The translations under genes and the position numbers were made by a program. The notes under the pieces are model-generated. The model was given only the letters and a program-made list of their open reading frames with translations, was not told the DNA's origin and ran no database searches. This document shows positions 47,920 to 59,900 of a stretch of 64,000 nucleotides of DNA, piece after piece. Origin of the DNA: CALRGE01 sp964360635 (lineage in GTDB: Bacteria; Patescibacteriota; Gracilibacteria; UBA1369; 2-02-FULL-48-14); assembly GCA_964360635.1 (NCBI GenBank), contig CAYHXO010000009.1, positions 1 through 64,000 of the forward strand, given 5' to 3'. The stretch's first letter is position 1. Each line of letters opens with the position of its first letter.

Positions 47920-47922
47920 CCA

Positions 47923-47955
47923 GCGACGCCAGTCGCAAACAGCGTCGTAAGACGC
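47923..47955 (+). promoter_or_regulatory. Two adjacent GC hairpins between pilB and pilC
   Basis: GCGAC-GCCA-GTCGC (47923-47936) and GCGTC-GTAA-GACGC (47942-47955) fill the 42 bp gap. CGACGC (47924-47929) can alternatively pair with GCGTCG (47942-47947), so the two hairpins and the long-range helix exclude each other. No T run. It could tune pilC translation or message decay. Confidence 0.5.
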
Positions 47956-47961
47956 AAATAT

Positions 47962-49146
47962 ATGAACGAAACTACAAATCTACAAATCGGACTTTCGAAA
48001 GAAGACCAAGCGCGAATTAATTCGCTGAAACATGTAAAAGTAGAAAAAGTAACTTTAACTGGTTGGATTAAAAAGGCGAATGATTTTGCAATTAGTCTTA
48101 GTTCAATAAAACTTAAAGATAAAGTAACTTTTTTCCAACTTCTTGCCGTGATGATAAATGCGGGTGTGCCGATTATTAAGTCGCTTTATGTTCTATCCGA
48201 TCAAACAGAAAATCCGCTTTTGAAAGAAGTAATTAGAAAAATCGCAGGGAAAATGGAGGGCGGTTCAAGTTTTTCAATCGCGATGGGAGAACATGAAAAA
48301 GTTTTCAGCGAATCTGAAAAAGGTATGATTGCCAGCGGTGAAGCTTCAGGTAATTTAAATGATATTTTAAAGGACCTCGCCCACCAAGCTGAAAAAAGCG
48401 CCGGAATTGTTTCGAAAGTTAAAGGCGCAATGGCTTACCCTCTTGCGATTATTACAATCATGATCATCGCATTATTTTTAATGCTAACAATTGTGGTTCC
48501 TCAACTGACTTCAATTTTCACAGACAGCGGAAAAGAGCTTCCAATTGCAACAAAAATCTTAATTGGAATGTCTGACTTTGCAAAGAATCAGTGGATGGTA
48601 ATTTTGATATCAGTATTCGCTGCAGGCATCGGTCTAATGGTTTTCCGTCGAACAAAAACCGGAAAATACGCAATGGACTACGGAATTCTTTACGTTCCAA
48701 TTTTCGGATCGCTAATTAAAAAATTGATGGTTTCAAGATTTGCCCGCCTGCTCGCTAGTCTTCTTAAGAGCGGAGTGCCAATTGTTAAAACTCTGGAAAT
48801 TACTTCTAAGGCGATTGGTAATGAAGTCTACAAAAAAAGAATTGAATACGCCGCACAAGATGTGGCACAAGGAATTCCACTTGGTGAAAACTTAAGTGAC
48901 AGCGGAAGTCTTTTTCCACCAATGGTTTCATCAATGATTCTTGTGGGAGAGAAGACAGCCAATATTACTGAAGTAGCAAACAAAATTGCGGATTTTTATG
49001 AAGACGAAGTAGACAACGCCGTAAGCACTTTGTCTAAACTTATGGAGCCGGTGATTCTTGTGGTTATGGGAGCTTCAGTCGGGTTTATCGTGGCGGCAAT
49101 CATGCAACCTATAATTGCATTGAGTGATGTGTCAAGTTCTGTTTAA
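47962..49146 (+). CDS. pilC: Type IV pilus inner-membrane platform protein PilC
   Basis: A 394-residue polytopic protein of the PilC/GspF family. Two related domains each begin with the FxxxLAxxxxxGVPI motif: KVTFFQLLAVMINAGVPIIK and RFARLLASLLKSGVPIVKTL. Three membrane helices are visible (about YPLAIITIMIIALFLMLTIV; QWMVILISVFAAGIGLMVF; the last near VILVVMGASVGFIVAAIM). MVSSMILVGEKT is the conserved second-domain motif. Expected partner: the PilB ATPase directly upstream. Confidence 0.93.
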   Translation: MNETTNLQIGLSKEDQARINSLKHVKVEKVTLTGWIKKANDFAISLSSIKLKDKVTFFQLLAVMINAGVPIIKSLYVLSDQTENPLLKEVIRKIAGKMEGGSSFSIAMGEHEKVFSESEKGMIASGEASGNLNDILKDLAHQAEKSAGIVSKVKGAMAYPLAIITIMIIALFLMLTIVVPQLTSIFTDSGKELPIATKILIGMSDFAKNQWMVILISVFAAGIGLMVFRRTKTGKYAMDYGILYVPIFGSLIKKLMVSRFARLLASLLKSGVPIVKTLEITSKAIGNEVYKKRIEYAAQDVAQGIPLGENLSDSGSLFPPMVSSMILVGEKTANITEVANKIADFYEDEVDNAVSTLSKLMEPVILVVMGASVGFIVAAIMQPIIALSDVSSSV

Positions 49147-49155
49147 TCTTGAAAT

Positions 49156-49184
49156 TTGCCTGAACAGGTTTTTTGGTTTAGGAT
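49156..49184 (+). promoter_or_regulatory. Possible separate promoter for the pilin gene
   Basis: TTGCCT (49156-49161), 17 bases, TAGGAT (49179-49184), leaving a leader of about 25 nt before the ATG at 49216. A separate promoter would suit the high level needed for a pilin. Both boxes are imperfect. Confidence 0.4.
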
Positions 49185-49215
49185 TTTTTTCGAACAAACG
49201 CCTAACCAATTTCAT

Positions 49216-49800
49216 ATGAACATTCGTTCTCTTCGCTCATCTCGAGCTTTCACGCTTATTGAACTTTTAATCGTTATCACAATCATCGGTATTTTAGCAG
49301 TCGCTCTATTACCAAGAATTACTGCTGGACCTTCAAAGGCAAGAGATGCTCAGAGAAAAGCGGATTTGCAACAGATTGCAACTGCGTTGGCTTTGTATGC
49401 GGATGATCACAGTTCGGCTTATCCGTGGGGCACAACAACAGCAGGATGTATATATGACTACACAAGTAGCTTAACTCCTTACATGACTTCTGTCCCTGCA
49501 GATCCACAAGTTTCAGCTACTGCAGGTCAGGGAGCTGGATGTACATATTCAGCAGGAAGCGACTCATATGGTTATTTTGCAACTTATAATGGATTTGCTT
49601 TAACTGCCAGGCTTGAGAACAATACTCAGACTGGAACAGGTATTTATAGAACAGGTAATGTGACTGCAGCAAATATTCCACCTACACCAAGTTCAGCTAC
49701 AACTTCAGCAGCAGTAACAACAATGGCCAGTTATTTATGTAGTACTACTGTTGACTGTACTGCATCTGCTGCTTCAGCACAGTATGTATTGTTCAGATAA
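49216..49800 (+). CDS. Type IV pilin (prepilin)
   Basis: A 194-residue pilin. The class III leader is short and basic (MNIRSLRSSRA), cleaved before FTLIELLIVITIIGILAVAL, with Glu at mature position 5. Position -1 is Ala instead of the usual Gly. The globular part (QQIATALALYADDHSSAYPW, then Gly/Ser/Thr-rich sequence) resembles GspG-type pseudopilins; two Cys near the end (LCSTTVDC) may form the disulfide loop. The start is ATG 49216; the upstream frame to 49156 overlaps the likely promoter. A terminator follows at 49842. Confidence 0.9.
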   Translation: MNIRSLRSSRAFTLIELLIVITIIGILAVALLPRITAGPSKARDAQRKADLQQIATALALYADDHSSAYPWGTTTAGCIYDYTSSLTPYMTSVPADPQVSATAGQGAGCTYSAGSDSYGYFATYNGFALTARLENNTQTGTGIYRTGNVTAANIPPTPSSATTSAAVTTMASYLCSTTVDCTASAASAQYVLFR

Positions 49801-49841
49801 AGTCTTACTTCAAACCACGATTTCACACACATTTATCGAGA

Positions 49842-49870
49842 GGCATCCGTGAGGGTGTCTTTTGGTTTTT
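49842..49870 (+). terminator. Intrinsic terminator after the pilin gene; rest of gap empty
   Basis: GGCATCC (49842-49848), GNRA-type loop GTGA, GGGTGTC (49853-49859), with two G-U pairs, followed by TTTT-GG-TTTTT. The remainder of the gap to 50038 shows no gene; a GGAG lies 2 bases before the ATG at 50039. Confidence 0.6.
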
Positions 49871-50038
49871 GGTGGTTGGGAAATTGTCGTAAATAAGTAG
49901 GGCGCGAGGACTTCGTTTACGACTTTTATTGAATGGGTCAAGGCGCATTTTTAGGTATAAAGGTGATTTTATACTCACCATCTAAATTTGTCTACTTAAG
50001 TTGCTTGCAGTGGCTTATACAACTGCTATTTTGGAGAC

Positions 50039-50854
50039 ATGAATACACACGAAAAGTTCAAAGAGTATGGAGCTAAGTCACTCGAGTATCGTCGAAAGTG
50101 CGAGATGCTTTTGCCAGAGATTTTTAAATCTGAAATTTGGAGAGAAAAGGGTTTTTTAAGCATTTATGAATACGCGGCAAAGTTAGCGGGCATGAGTGCT
50201 GCAGTTGTGGATGATTGTTTAAAAATTCATAAACGTATCGAAGATAAACCGGAGTTGATGGCGATAGCAGAATTGAAAGGACTCCGAGCGGTTAAGCCAG
50301 TGGCATATATTGCGACTCAAGAAACTGCAGAATTTTGGGCTGATAAAGCAGCTGAAATGAGTCAACATACTTTACAAACATATGTTAAAGAATTTCGAAA
50401 TGAAAGTGATGTGAAGGCTGAAGAAGAGGTGACGATGAAGCTCAAACCAGAAGTTTTAAAGCAGTTAGAAAAAATGAGAGGTGAATTAACTTGGAATGAT
50501 TTGATGGAGAGGTTGTTGGGGAATGATGTGCCGGAGGCAGTTGAGGCAAGTTCACGGCATGTTCCGAATGAAATGCAAAGATTTTCTAAAGGTAAATTCA
50601 ACGGAAAATGTCATTATCCGAACTGTACTCGACCGGGTGAAATTTTACATCATACGCAGAGGTTTGCACTCGAGCGAGTTCACGATCCAGCCAGATTAGT
50701 TTATCTATGCAAGGCACACGAACAGATTGCACATTTGGGTTTGTTCGATAATGAAGATGAAGCTCCGCATTCGTGGCGGCTTCGTGAGGCGGCGGATAAA
50801 AGTGATTTGAAATATTTTGTTGATCGGAAGGTGCAGATGTATCGGTCGCCTTAA
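50039..50854 (+). CDS. HNH-type endonuclease-like protein
   Basis: A 271-residue protein. The first 150 residues are helical and charged (MNTHEKFKEYGAKSLEYRRK; SIYEYAAKLAGMS). The C-terminal zinc/HNH-like module is CHYPNCTRPGEILHHTQRFA, then PARLVYLCKAHEQIAH: Cys-x4-Cys, the HH pair, a downstream Cys and the final His in HNH order. No transposon or restriction partner is visible. It may be a homing or DNA-maintenance nuclease, or a DNA-binding protein using the same fold. Confidence 0.72.
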   Translation: MNTHEKFKEYGAKSLEYRRKCEMLLPEIFKSEIWREKGFLSIYEYAAKLAGMSAAVVDDCLKIHKRIEDKPELMAIAELKGLRAVKPVAYIATQETAEFWADKAAEMSQHTLQTYVKEFRNESDVKAEEEVTMKLKPEVLKQLEKMRGELTWNDLMERLLGNDVPEAVEASSRHVPNEMQRFSKGKFNGKCHYPNCTRPGEILHHTQRFALERVHDPARLVYLCKAHEQIAHLGLFDNEDEAPHSWRLREAADKSDLKYFVDRKVQMYRSP

Positions 50855-50937
50855 ATTCGAGCCGGACAATATTTCTTTCCGTCGCAAGCAAAAAGCATTT
50901 TAACGGATTAAATGAGGGCGGAGAATTGTGGCTTTTT

Positions 50938-50946
50938 TGATAGAAT
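50938..50946 (+). promoter_or_regulatory. Extended -10 giving a leaderless giant-gene transcript
   Basis: TGA-TAGAAT (TAGAAT 50941-50946), then 6 bases to the ATG at 50953. Identical -10 and spacing to the tsaD promoter. No recognisable -35, as is usual for extended -10 promoters. Confidence 0.5.
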
Positions 50947-50952
50947 TTCAGC

Positions 50953-53900
50953 ATGCAAAAATGCACGCCTTGGCATATTCGGCTGATCTCGTCTGTTATT
51001 GTTTCTTCGATGCTGATGGGAGTGGCTCCGGTCAGCAAAATTATTGAGGTGGCGGATGCGTTTACATTTCAGAGTGATGGAGGTGATTTAACTGAAGTGC
51101 ATCCGGGTGGAGGTCTAACTGAAATTAGAGAAGTGAGTAGTGTTGAAACACGTTATGGGCTAGTGGCGATTTTGGTAAATAGTGAAGTGTGGGAAGATAC
51201 AACAAGTTATCAAGGTTTGGTTTCTGGATATTCGGCTAGTAATACAAGAATTTTTGAGAGAATTCAGAGATATGCGGCAGATGTGCAAGCGGCAATTCCA
51301 TGGACAAAGACTTTGATTATTACAGTTGATGAAGATGAAAGTACTGTTGGTATTCAGAAGCTTTTGGAGCGGCTTTATTTTGAGGGTGATCCGAATGACA
51401 CTGATTTAACAAGGTTGTCTGGTTTGGTTATTGTGGGCGATGTGCCATTGCCGGTGGTGAATAAAAGCGGACACAGATTTATTTCAATGATGCCGTATAC
51501 AGATTTTGAGGATCCGTCTTATTTGGTTAATGAAACTACTCAAGATTTTGAGAGGAACAAAGTAGCAGATAATTTACAGGCTGATATTTGGCACGGTGTC
51601 ATTGTTCCGCCAAAAAGTGGAGATGAAGGTATGGAAATGCTGGCGGAATATTTCGACAAAAATAATAGTTTTCACGCTGGTGATTCTGATTTTTCTAATT
51701 TTACTAAGAAAACTTACATTGGTGATTTTGTGACAGAAGAGAACACTGTAAATAATGTTTCATTCGCAAGTTATAATAGATTTTTAGATCACTGGGAGGA
51801 GATTGCATATTACCGTTACACAAGCGCGATGCTAACGGAAATGTATGCGGACATGCTTGCTTCTGTTGAATCAGGCGACAAAGTGGACAATGACGGTGAT
51901 CTAGATGTGGATGAGGAAGCAAAGAATGGAAAAGATGATGATGGCGATGGTTTAACTGATGAAGATATTGGTGATGGATTTTGGCAAATTGATAATGATG
52001 GTGACGGTGAAATTGATGAAGATTCAGGCCAAGATAACAATAATGATGCAGATGCAAACCCATTGTATGATGACAAATTTGAGGATGTTCCATTTTACAA
52101 AGATGGAACGAATGATGAGGATCCACCTGGAGATGCAAATGGAGACGGTTGCCCTGGAGCTTGCGGCAAAGATGATAACGGTAATTCAATTGATCATGAT
52201 GAAGATGGATTTCCTACCGGAATGGAAATGGTAAACGGGTGGCATTGGAGCAAAGGAAAAATTCCTTGGGCTACTCCAAAGGGTATTGCGAATGGAGCGC
52301 CTTTTGAAAAGGATTACGATAGTGATTCGCAAGCAACAACGTATTTCACATCACTTTTTGTTGATGAAGATTACCGAGATTTACTTGCACTAGGATTGGT
52401 GACAAGAGCAGATAGCAGCTGTTACGAAGGCTCAACTTGGCATGGTGAATGGGACGATGATGAAGATGGCCTTTGTGATGAAGATGGTTCGACAGAAACA
52501 AATCCTGATACAGGCTATGCTTATAACGATAATGACCGTGACGGGATTGTTGATGAAGATCCTGCAGGAATGAAGCCAGAGGGAATTTTTGAGAGTTTGC
52601 CGGACATTCAGTCAAAGAAAGTTTTTGAGGGGCTTGTTAGTAGATATGTTGAAATTTTCCAGCAACCACTTGGTGTTTGGAATCGAATTGTTGACGGGAC
52701 AGGCAGATGGGGCACAAGGAATGAAGATGCAGGAGGCAAGGTTACAAATGATTATGACAGCAGTGTTTCTTTAATTTCAAAAAAAGATGAATCCGTTTTG
52801 CAATATTTGCGTGCTGTGAATGATAATTTTGAGAGTGAAATTAAAGTAATGGTTGATGATTTGCAGGAGGATATTCCGCTTTTTGGATATCAAATGCTTT
52901 ATGGAACGATAACTTTTGAAGCGGAAGATGAGGATTCTGATCCGGTTACTGAAGATATTTGTGACCCATTAGCAAATAATGATTGCCATATATTTGTGAA
53001 TCAATCTACTTCTGATATTGCTACTGAAAATGTTTTTACATCGCTACTTGCTCCGAATGCTGAACAAACCTACATGTATGGGACCCCATACACCGAGATT
53101 GATAGCGTAAAGGATTGTTCTGATTTGGGTGGAACATATGAAGATGGAGGGCAATTTGTTAAATATAGTTCTTTGTACAGTGTTTCGACTGCTGACATTA
53201 CTGAACAAGCTGAAATGGAAGGTTACAAAGGATGTTTGATTTCAAATTTGGCACATGCGATGGATGATCCGGAACAAGAAATATGTTTTCCGGCGATTGC
53301 GACTGAAGATACAAGTTTAAGAAATGGAGCAAAGGCATTTACTGATGATCCTACAACATCAGAGGATGAAATTCAATCTACTTGGAGTACATCTGAAGAA
53401 GGTTATCCGGCTTGTTTCGAACTTCGAGAAATTCAAACATACCAAATTTACAATAAAAAATACGGCGGTGTTTGGCCTGATGTGAGTTATTTATCTCAGT
53501 TAGCGCAGCTAAACAAAGATGATCCGAAGACTGAAGAAGAGTATGAAGCTCTAGTTGATCAATATTATGAAGAGGCTGAGCATCCAACTTTGAGACAGGC
53601 ATTTAAGGAAGTGATGTTATATGACAAAGATGGAATTAAATATTCAGTTCAGGCGATGCTGAAAGATGCCGGCTTTGATACTTCGAGTGATGACGCAATG
53701 GATTTGGCATTGTCATTTAATGATTCTTTTAATATCGACAATCCTGTTGATGGTGTGCAGGAAATAAATATTGATGTTCAGAGAAGATATTTGTACGACG
53801 GTGCATATGACATAACCACGGGTGGCTTCACATTAGATAAAAATGACGCAAAAATGATGAGTTCTGTTTTCGAATACATCGAGCCAAGAAATGGTACGCT

Positions 53901-56900
53901 AAATATTCAAATTGCAGATGGAGCTACTCCAAATTTGCCGGTAGATGCGAATAGAAGAATTTCATTTATGGATAAATCTGAGACGCCTCAGGTTTTGAAA
54001 TATATAAATTTGTATAGGGCTGAAACGGTTGAGGATGTGCAGGAACAAATTGAAACTTTGGCGGCTTCGATGGAGGAAGTTTCAGGTGGAAATGCCTACG
54101 CGGATGACATTAGAGATTTCAAATTAAATGAGGAGCAAATTACAGATGCATTGGCTTGGTATCACATGAATATTGATCAAAAACATAAATATTTATTTAC
54201 ACATTATTTAGGTGCTGAACCGGCAATCACATCAAAACCCGGAGATGGCTTTGAAGTTTCAAACATTATTGCGAATGGAACTCCGACACAAATGGATTTT
54301 AGTTTCAACGGTGCGAAACCAACTGAAGAAGATGATTTGGAGTACATATATAAAACTCAGGCTTTGATTGATGAGGCTTTGGCTGCAGATGCCAGCACTG
54401 AGGCTGAAAGTTATGATGCAATAAGTGAAGTTAGCAATACAACGCCGATTCCGCTCGTGGAGTGGATGGATGAAATTTTGAAATGGTTGGAAGATATTCA
54501 AGATTCTGTTAGCAGTGTTGGAACTTTTAGTGGCGGTGATTATTGTGCAAGCGCGACAACTGATTTGGCGGCGGTGAGTGCCGCAAATAATACTGACAGT
54601 GATGGAAGCGGTAAGCCGGATGTTGCGGATAATACAAAGACGATTAAATTAACTAGTGAAGAAAATAATGTTTTGCAATCGAACGGTGACAGTACTTATA
54701 AAGTCAGCGTAAGTGCTAGAAAATCAGACGGTTCATCGAATGCTGAAGACAGTTACACTCAAGTAAAACTTGAGATTGTTTCCGGTGATGAATCTGTTGA
54801 AGTGAGTGGAAATGACACAATGCAATTAACGGCCGGTGTTGCGACATTTACTTTGAATAGCAAGGATGCCGGTGATTTTAAGGTAAAAGCTACAGTAACC
54901 AGTAGTGATGATTTGAGCGATTCGAATTCATTGAGTGGTAGTGTGACGGATAAATATGTGAAAGTTACGACATATACTTTGAGTAATCTTGTATCTACCG
55001 GAAGTGGAGAATCAAGCATTGGTCAGAATATTGATGTGCTCGATTATGATGATAATATTGTTGCAACTTTAGATACAACAACTGGAGATTTAACTCTTGA
55101 TGGTGCTGAAGCAAAACTTTTGGAAGCTGATGCCGATTCATCAACAAGTATTGCTATTCGAAGTTCAACCGGAAATGTTTTTGCAACTTTTTATTTAATT
55201 CCTGCAACTCAAAAAGTTAGTGTCGGTGATGGTTTGGATGGGGTTTATGTCAGCGCCGTGGGCGGCATTGCTACTTCGACTTCTGATGGCGTGAGTCTCG
55301 AACACAATGGTGTGGAAATGGGATTGGTAAACGGGATGGGTCAAATTGCAATTTCCGACGACTATTATTTAGATTTTGGAAATCCCGGGGAAATAAATAT
55401 TTTCGATCCGATTAAAATTTCAGATGCTGATGGAAATACAATTTTCGAAGTCACGATAAAAGTGCTCGATCAAACTGTAAACTTAGTTGATGCGGGAATC
55501 ACTACAAGTTATTCCTGGCCTTCGCCGAAAAAAGGTAGGATTGTGCCGGCGAAAAATATGGCATATGCGGAATCTGTTATTCCGGATACTGATGGCGATA
55601 GTTTAGATGATCTTGAGGAGTATGCGATTGGAACAGATCTTGATATTGCTGATACTGACGGCGATGGTTACGGGGATGGAATTGAAGTGTTCAGTGGGAA
55701 TGATCCTTTGGCAGAAGGAAAGAAATTATTCAGTGATGTTGGACCAACTGACGAATCATACGCGGACATTGTAAAACTTTATTTACGAGGAGTGATTCGC
55801 GGATATACTGACGGCTCATTTAAACCAGATAATGCATTGACTCGTGAAGAGTTTTTGCAGGTGGATTTGGGCGGGATTTGTGTAGCTTGTCAAAAGTTTT
55901 CAGATGAATATAAAGAGAGTTTGCTTGAAAATTATAATACTGACCCCTTCCCTGATACTGATATAAATCCTGAACTTTTATATTGCGTGGCGGAAGGAAA
56001 AACTCGGGAAATTGTTTCCGGTTATGCCGGTGGATCAAGTGTTGGCTACTTCGTTCCTAAACAATTTATAAGTAGAGCGGAAGCAACTAAAGTGCTTGTT
56101 GAAACTGCTGATTTGGCTGTGGCAAGTAGTGAAGGGATTTGGTATGGAGCTTATGTGAAATCGGCACAAGAAAATCATATTTTCCCAAGCGGTAGATTCA
56201 CAGAATTAGATGGCGATTCTCCACAAGATTTTTCTGATTGGTTTGATGCTGATCAAGCCGCAAATGGGAAATTTAAAACTTGGATAGAGGGCTACATTTC
56301 AAGAGAAGAATTTGCAATGATGGCTTCGAATTTAATCGCTGTAAAAGATTGTCGTGCTGTTGATTTTGACAGTGAGGGGCTTAGTGATACTGAAGAAGAT
56401 TATATTTACAATACTGATAAGTATGCAAGCGATACAGATGGAGGTGGTGTTAGTGATTTTGATGAAGTTGTGAGGGGAACTGACCCGAATGATAAGAGTG
56501 ATGATTATGCGACTTCCAGTGGTGACGAGGGGGAAAGCTCGACTGCGTCGAGTGTTGAAGATTTTGCATCTCAGTTTGGCGACTACAGCCATGATGCAGG
56601 AGTTTATGGCGAAGGCGATACAATTGTTTATGAAACAGTGACGACTTCTGTTGATACTTCTAGCACTGAAGTTAAAGTTTACACTGACTTACTAGCGGCT
56701 GACGGAGAGTCGATAATTTATGTTAAAGCTGAAATTCGTGATCAAAGTGGAAATGTTTATACGGATGATAATTCGAGCATAATAAAATTCACACTATCTA
56801 CTTCAGATTATTCTGAAATTGACAGTGACTCTGTAAAAGTTAGCGGTGGAATTGCGGAAACAGTAATGACTGCAAAAACAGTTGCCGGTGAGTTAACTGT

Positions 56901-59900
56901 TGAAGCAAAAATAAGTGATGGCTCAATTCCTTCTCAAAATAGTGATGTAAAAGTTTACGCAGGTGTACCTGTCAAAACTGTTGTTAGTGCAGATTCAACT
57001 GTTTTGCCTTCCGGTGGAGAAAGCCTTGATGATGTGCGTGTTACTTTATATGACGCATTTGGAAATGTTGCGAATTACGGTTTTCACACGGTGACAATTG
57101 AAAGTGAGGGCGGAATCGAAGTTATGGATTTATATGATGAAGATGAGGAAACTGAAGGCTATCAAATTACAAGTTCAGAAGGTTTTGTTGATTTCAGAAT
57201 TAAGTCTTCACTTGTTGAAGATATTTCTGTGATTAAGGCGAGCCTTTTGGATGGTGGAGATGGAGGAAGCCAGTTGAAAATAAGTTCGCTAACCGGAATG
57301 AAAATCCAATTGAAAACTAGCCAGCCTTACATGGTTGCCGGAAGCGCGACTTCGCAGGTGATTGCCGTGCGAGTTGTGGACTCGATGAATAAAGTTGTGA
57401 CAGGATTTCAGGGTGAAATTAATTTAGTTCCAAGTGATGATAAATTCGGAACTTTTGATGCAGAGACTTTAGATTTGGTTTTGGGTGCAGGCACTGTGAA
57501 TATTACAGTTGGAACTTTGGCAGGAATTGCGAGTTTAATTGGAACAAGCCCAGGATTCTCTGCCGGTAGTACAAATATGACAGTGAAACCGGCTGATCCA
57601 TTTTCCATTCAATTGGTGAAAGAAGATGGTGGTACAAATTTAAAAGCTGCCGGCAAAGAAACTTTTTATGCTGATGTTTATGATGAATATGGAAATTTAG
57701 TTAGCAACGATAGTACAACCGCAATCAGTCTTAGGAAAACCGATTCAACAAGTGAATATGGACAATTAAGTAGCACTAGCGTGACTGCGAAAAACGGACG
57801 CGCGAAGTTTCAAGTAACGGCTTCAGATGTTAGCGGCGTTATTAATTTAGTTGCTTCAAGCGCTGGGCTTGTTGCGGGAACTTTTGGTGGCAATGTGAAT
57901 TATTCAATGAGTTCTGATGACTTTGAGGCGATTGAGCCGCAAGGTCTTTACACGAATTTATTGGGTGCAAATTATGGTGATGTAACCCAAAGTAATTATA
58001 TTGGTGGATACATGACTTTCAATGGAAGATCACAAGTTGTAAACACAATGATTGCTGCACCTAAGCCTAAATTGGAATTGGCAAGCGTGGATGCAAACGG
58101 AAAAATAAACATTGTAGACGGCGAATCTATTTCACAAACTGTGATGGGAGCAGGCGATACTTTACCTGTTAAAATGACATGGAGAAGTTTCCCTGATGAT
58201 GTTTTACAAGCACAGATTTTCTATGTTGCACCCTCAACTACAAATTCAATTGCTACGACATTAGTAAGCACTGATGAATCATTCGAACTGGTACAAAAAG
58301 ATTCAGATATTTATTTAAGAGAAGATGATGCAGGAGTTGTGAAAGTTCGTGAAGATGGTCAAATTGAATTGATGGATTCAAATTATAATCTTTCTGTTAA
58401 TAGCTCTGCGGAACAATTGAGCTTCATTGTTTATAAAACAACTGAGGCGGTAATGCAGGTTGATTTTACTGGTGAATGGACGGCTGATGTGACAATGCTT
58501 GCTTCAAGTTATGACATTGAAGAATATGCGGGGCTTTCACCGGGAATTTATTTGATTCCGACAACATCGAATACAGGAAATTTTGTGACAATGCCTTCAG
58601 GAAATTCTTCTGCTGATCCGATTGGGCTTGTTTTAACAGATCCGACTCAGGAATTGGCTGAACAAATGAGGCCTTCCCTAGGATATGATAGTCTTGATAA
58701 GGCTGAAGATATCGGCATTGTTGGTTATGAAGGTGACAACAAAAATATTCTGCTTTTTGCGGCTGGAAATACTGCCGGAGAATCGAATATGTACTACACA
58801 TCTGAGGCGGGAATTTTACTCGGTGACCCTAGTATTCGTCTAGAAAAAAATAATACACAGAATGAAGCAGGCTTCACTGAAGACATTGGAAAAATGGTTT
58901 ATGCGAATAGTAAAGATATCACATCTCTTCTTAAACTTGATTACAACGGAGATGAGTTAGATGATGTTTTAATTGTTTATGAAGATGGTCAAATTGATGT
59001 GCTTCAAAATTCTAAATCAGCAAATCGTTTGAATAATCGTGGCACAGTTTTGTATGTTGAGAATAAAATTGAATCTGTAGATAAAGGAGATTTCAACGGT
59101 GATGAATTGGATGATCTTTTGATTGTTACAAAAACTTCATGTTTGGCTGATGAAATGTGTCTTTATATTTATGAAAATATTGGAGGAGGATTTGTTGCTC
59201 ATAATTTGACATTGAGTGAAATAACTTCAAAACCGGAACAAGTGAAAGCAAGTGATTTAAATGGAGACGGATATACCGATATTGTAATTATGGATGAGAA
59301 TTTGAACCTTTATATTATTTGGAATAATGAAGGTTTGCTTGAAGAAGTAGAAAAAATAAATAATTTTGGATTGAATGTTACTGAAGGAGATAATTTGTAT
59401 TCTGACTTAGCTGTTTCTTATACAGGAATTGATACCGAGGCGATTATTCTTGAGGTGCCAAGTGATGAAGTAACAGGTCAAGAATACATTGATGCAATTG
59501 CAGGAAGTTCTGATTACACACTTGAGGGCTCGGATATTAGTGGTAGTAAAAATGTAAATTTTGACATTGCTGATCAAGAGACGGTTAGTGATGCAATTGC
59601 AGCTACTAAAACTTTGGCTGATGATAATGGCGGTGAAGTGGAAGTTGGTGATACTTTGACTTACACAATTACTTTGCTGAATAATTCCAGTGGAATCGGT
59701 TTAAAAGATGTTTATATTGCAGATTCAGTTTCAACTAGATTTGAATTCAGTGAAAGTTTGGAATGTTCTGAATGCAGTGAAGCGGAATATATTGAAACCG
59801 GTGATAGCGCGAGGCCTTGGGCATACGGACCAATTTCACTCTCAGGTGGAGAAAATGTTGTTATAAGTTACAAAGTAACTGTTAATGATTTACCGGGAAT

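Noticed and set aside
49159..49175. CCTGAACAGG followed by TTTTTT as a terminator
   Set aside because: The stem would leave a 2-base loop; with a legal loop only 3 pairs remain, too weak.
49156..49215. Upstream TTG extension of the pilin frame, with Phe/Trp residues, as another leader peptide
   Set aside because: It is in frame with the pilin, contains the probable promoter, and has no stop of its own; the prepilin leader starts naturally at 49216.
51704..52189. Minus-strand frame of 161 codons inside the giant gene
   Set aside because: His/Gln/Leu-rich shadow of the Asp/Gly-rich calcium-binding repeats on the plus strand, without promoter or start context.
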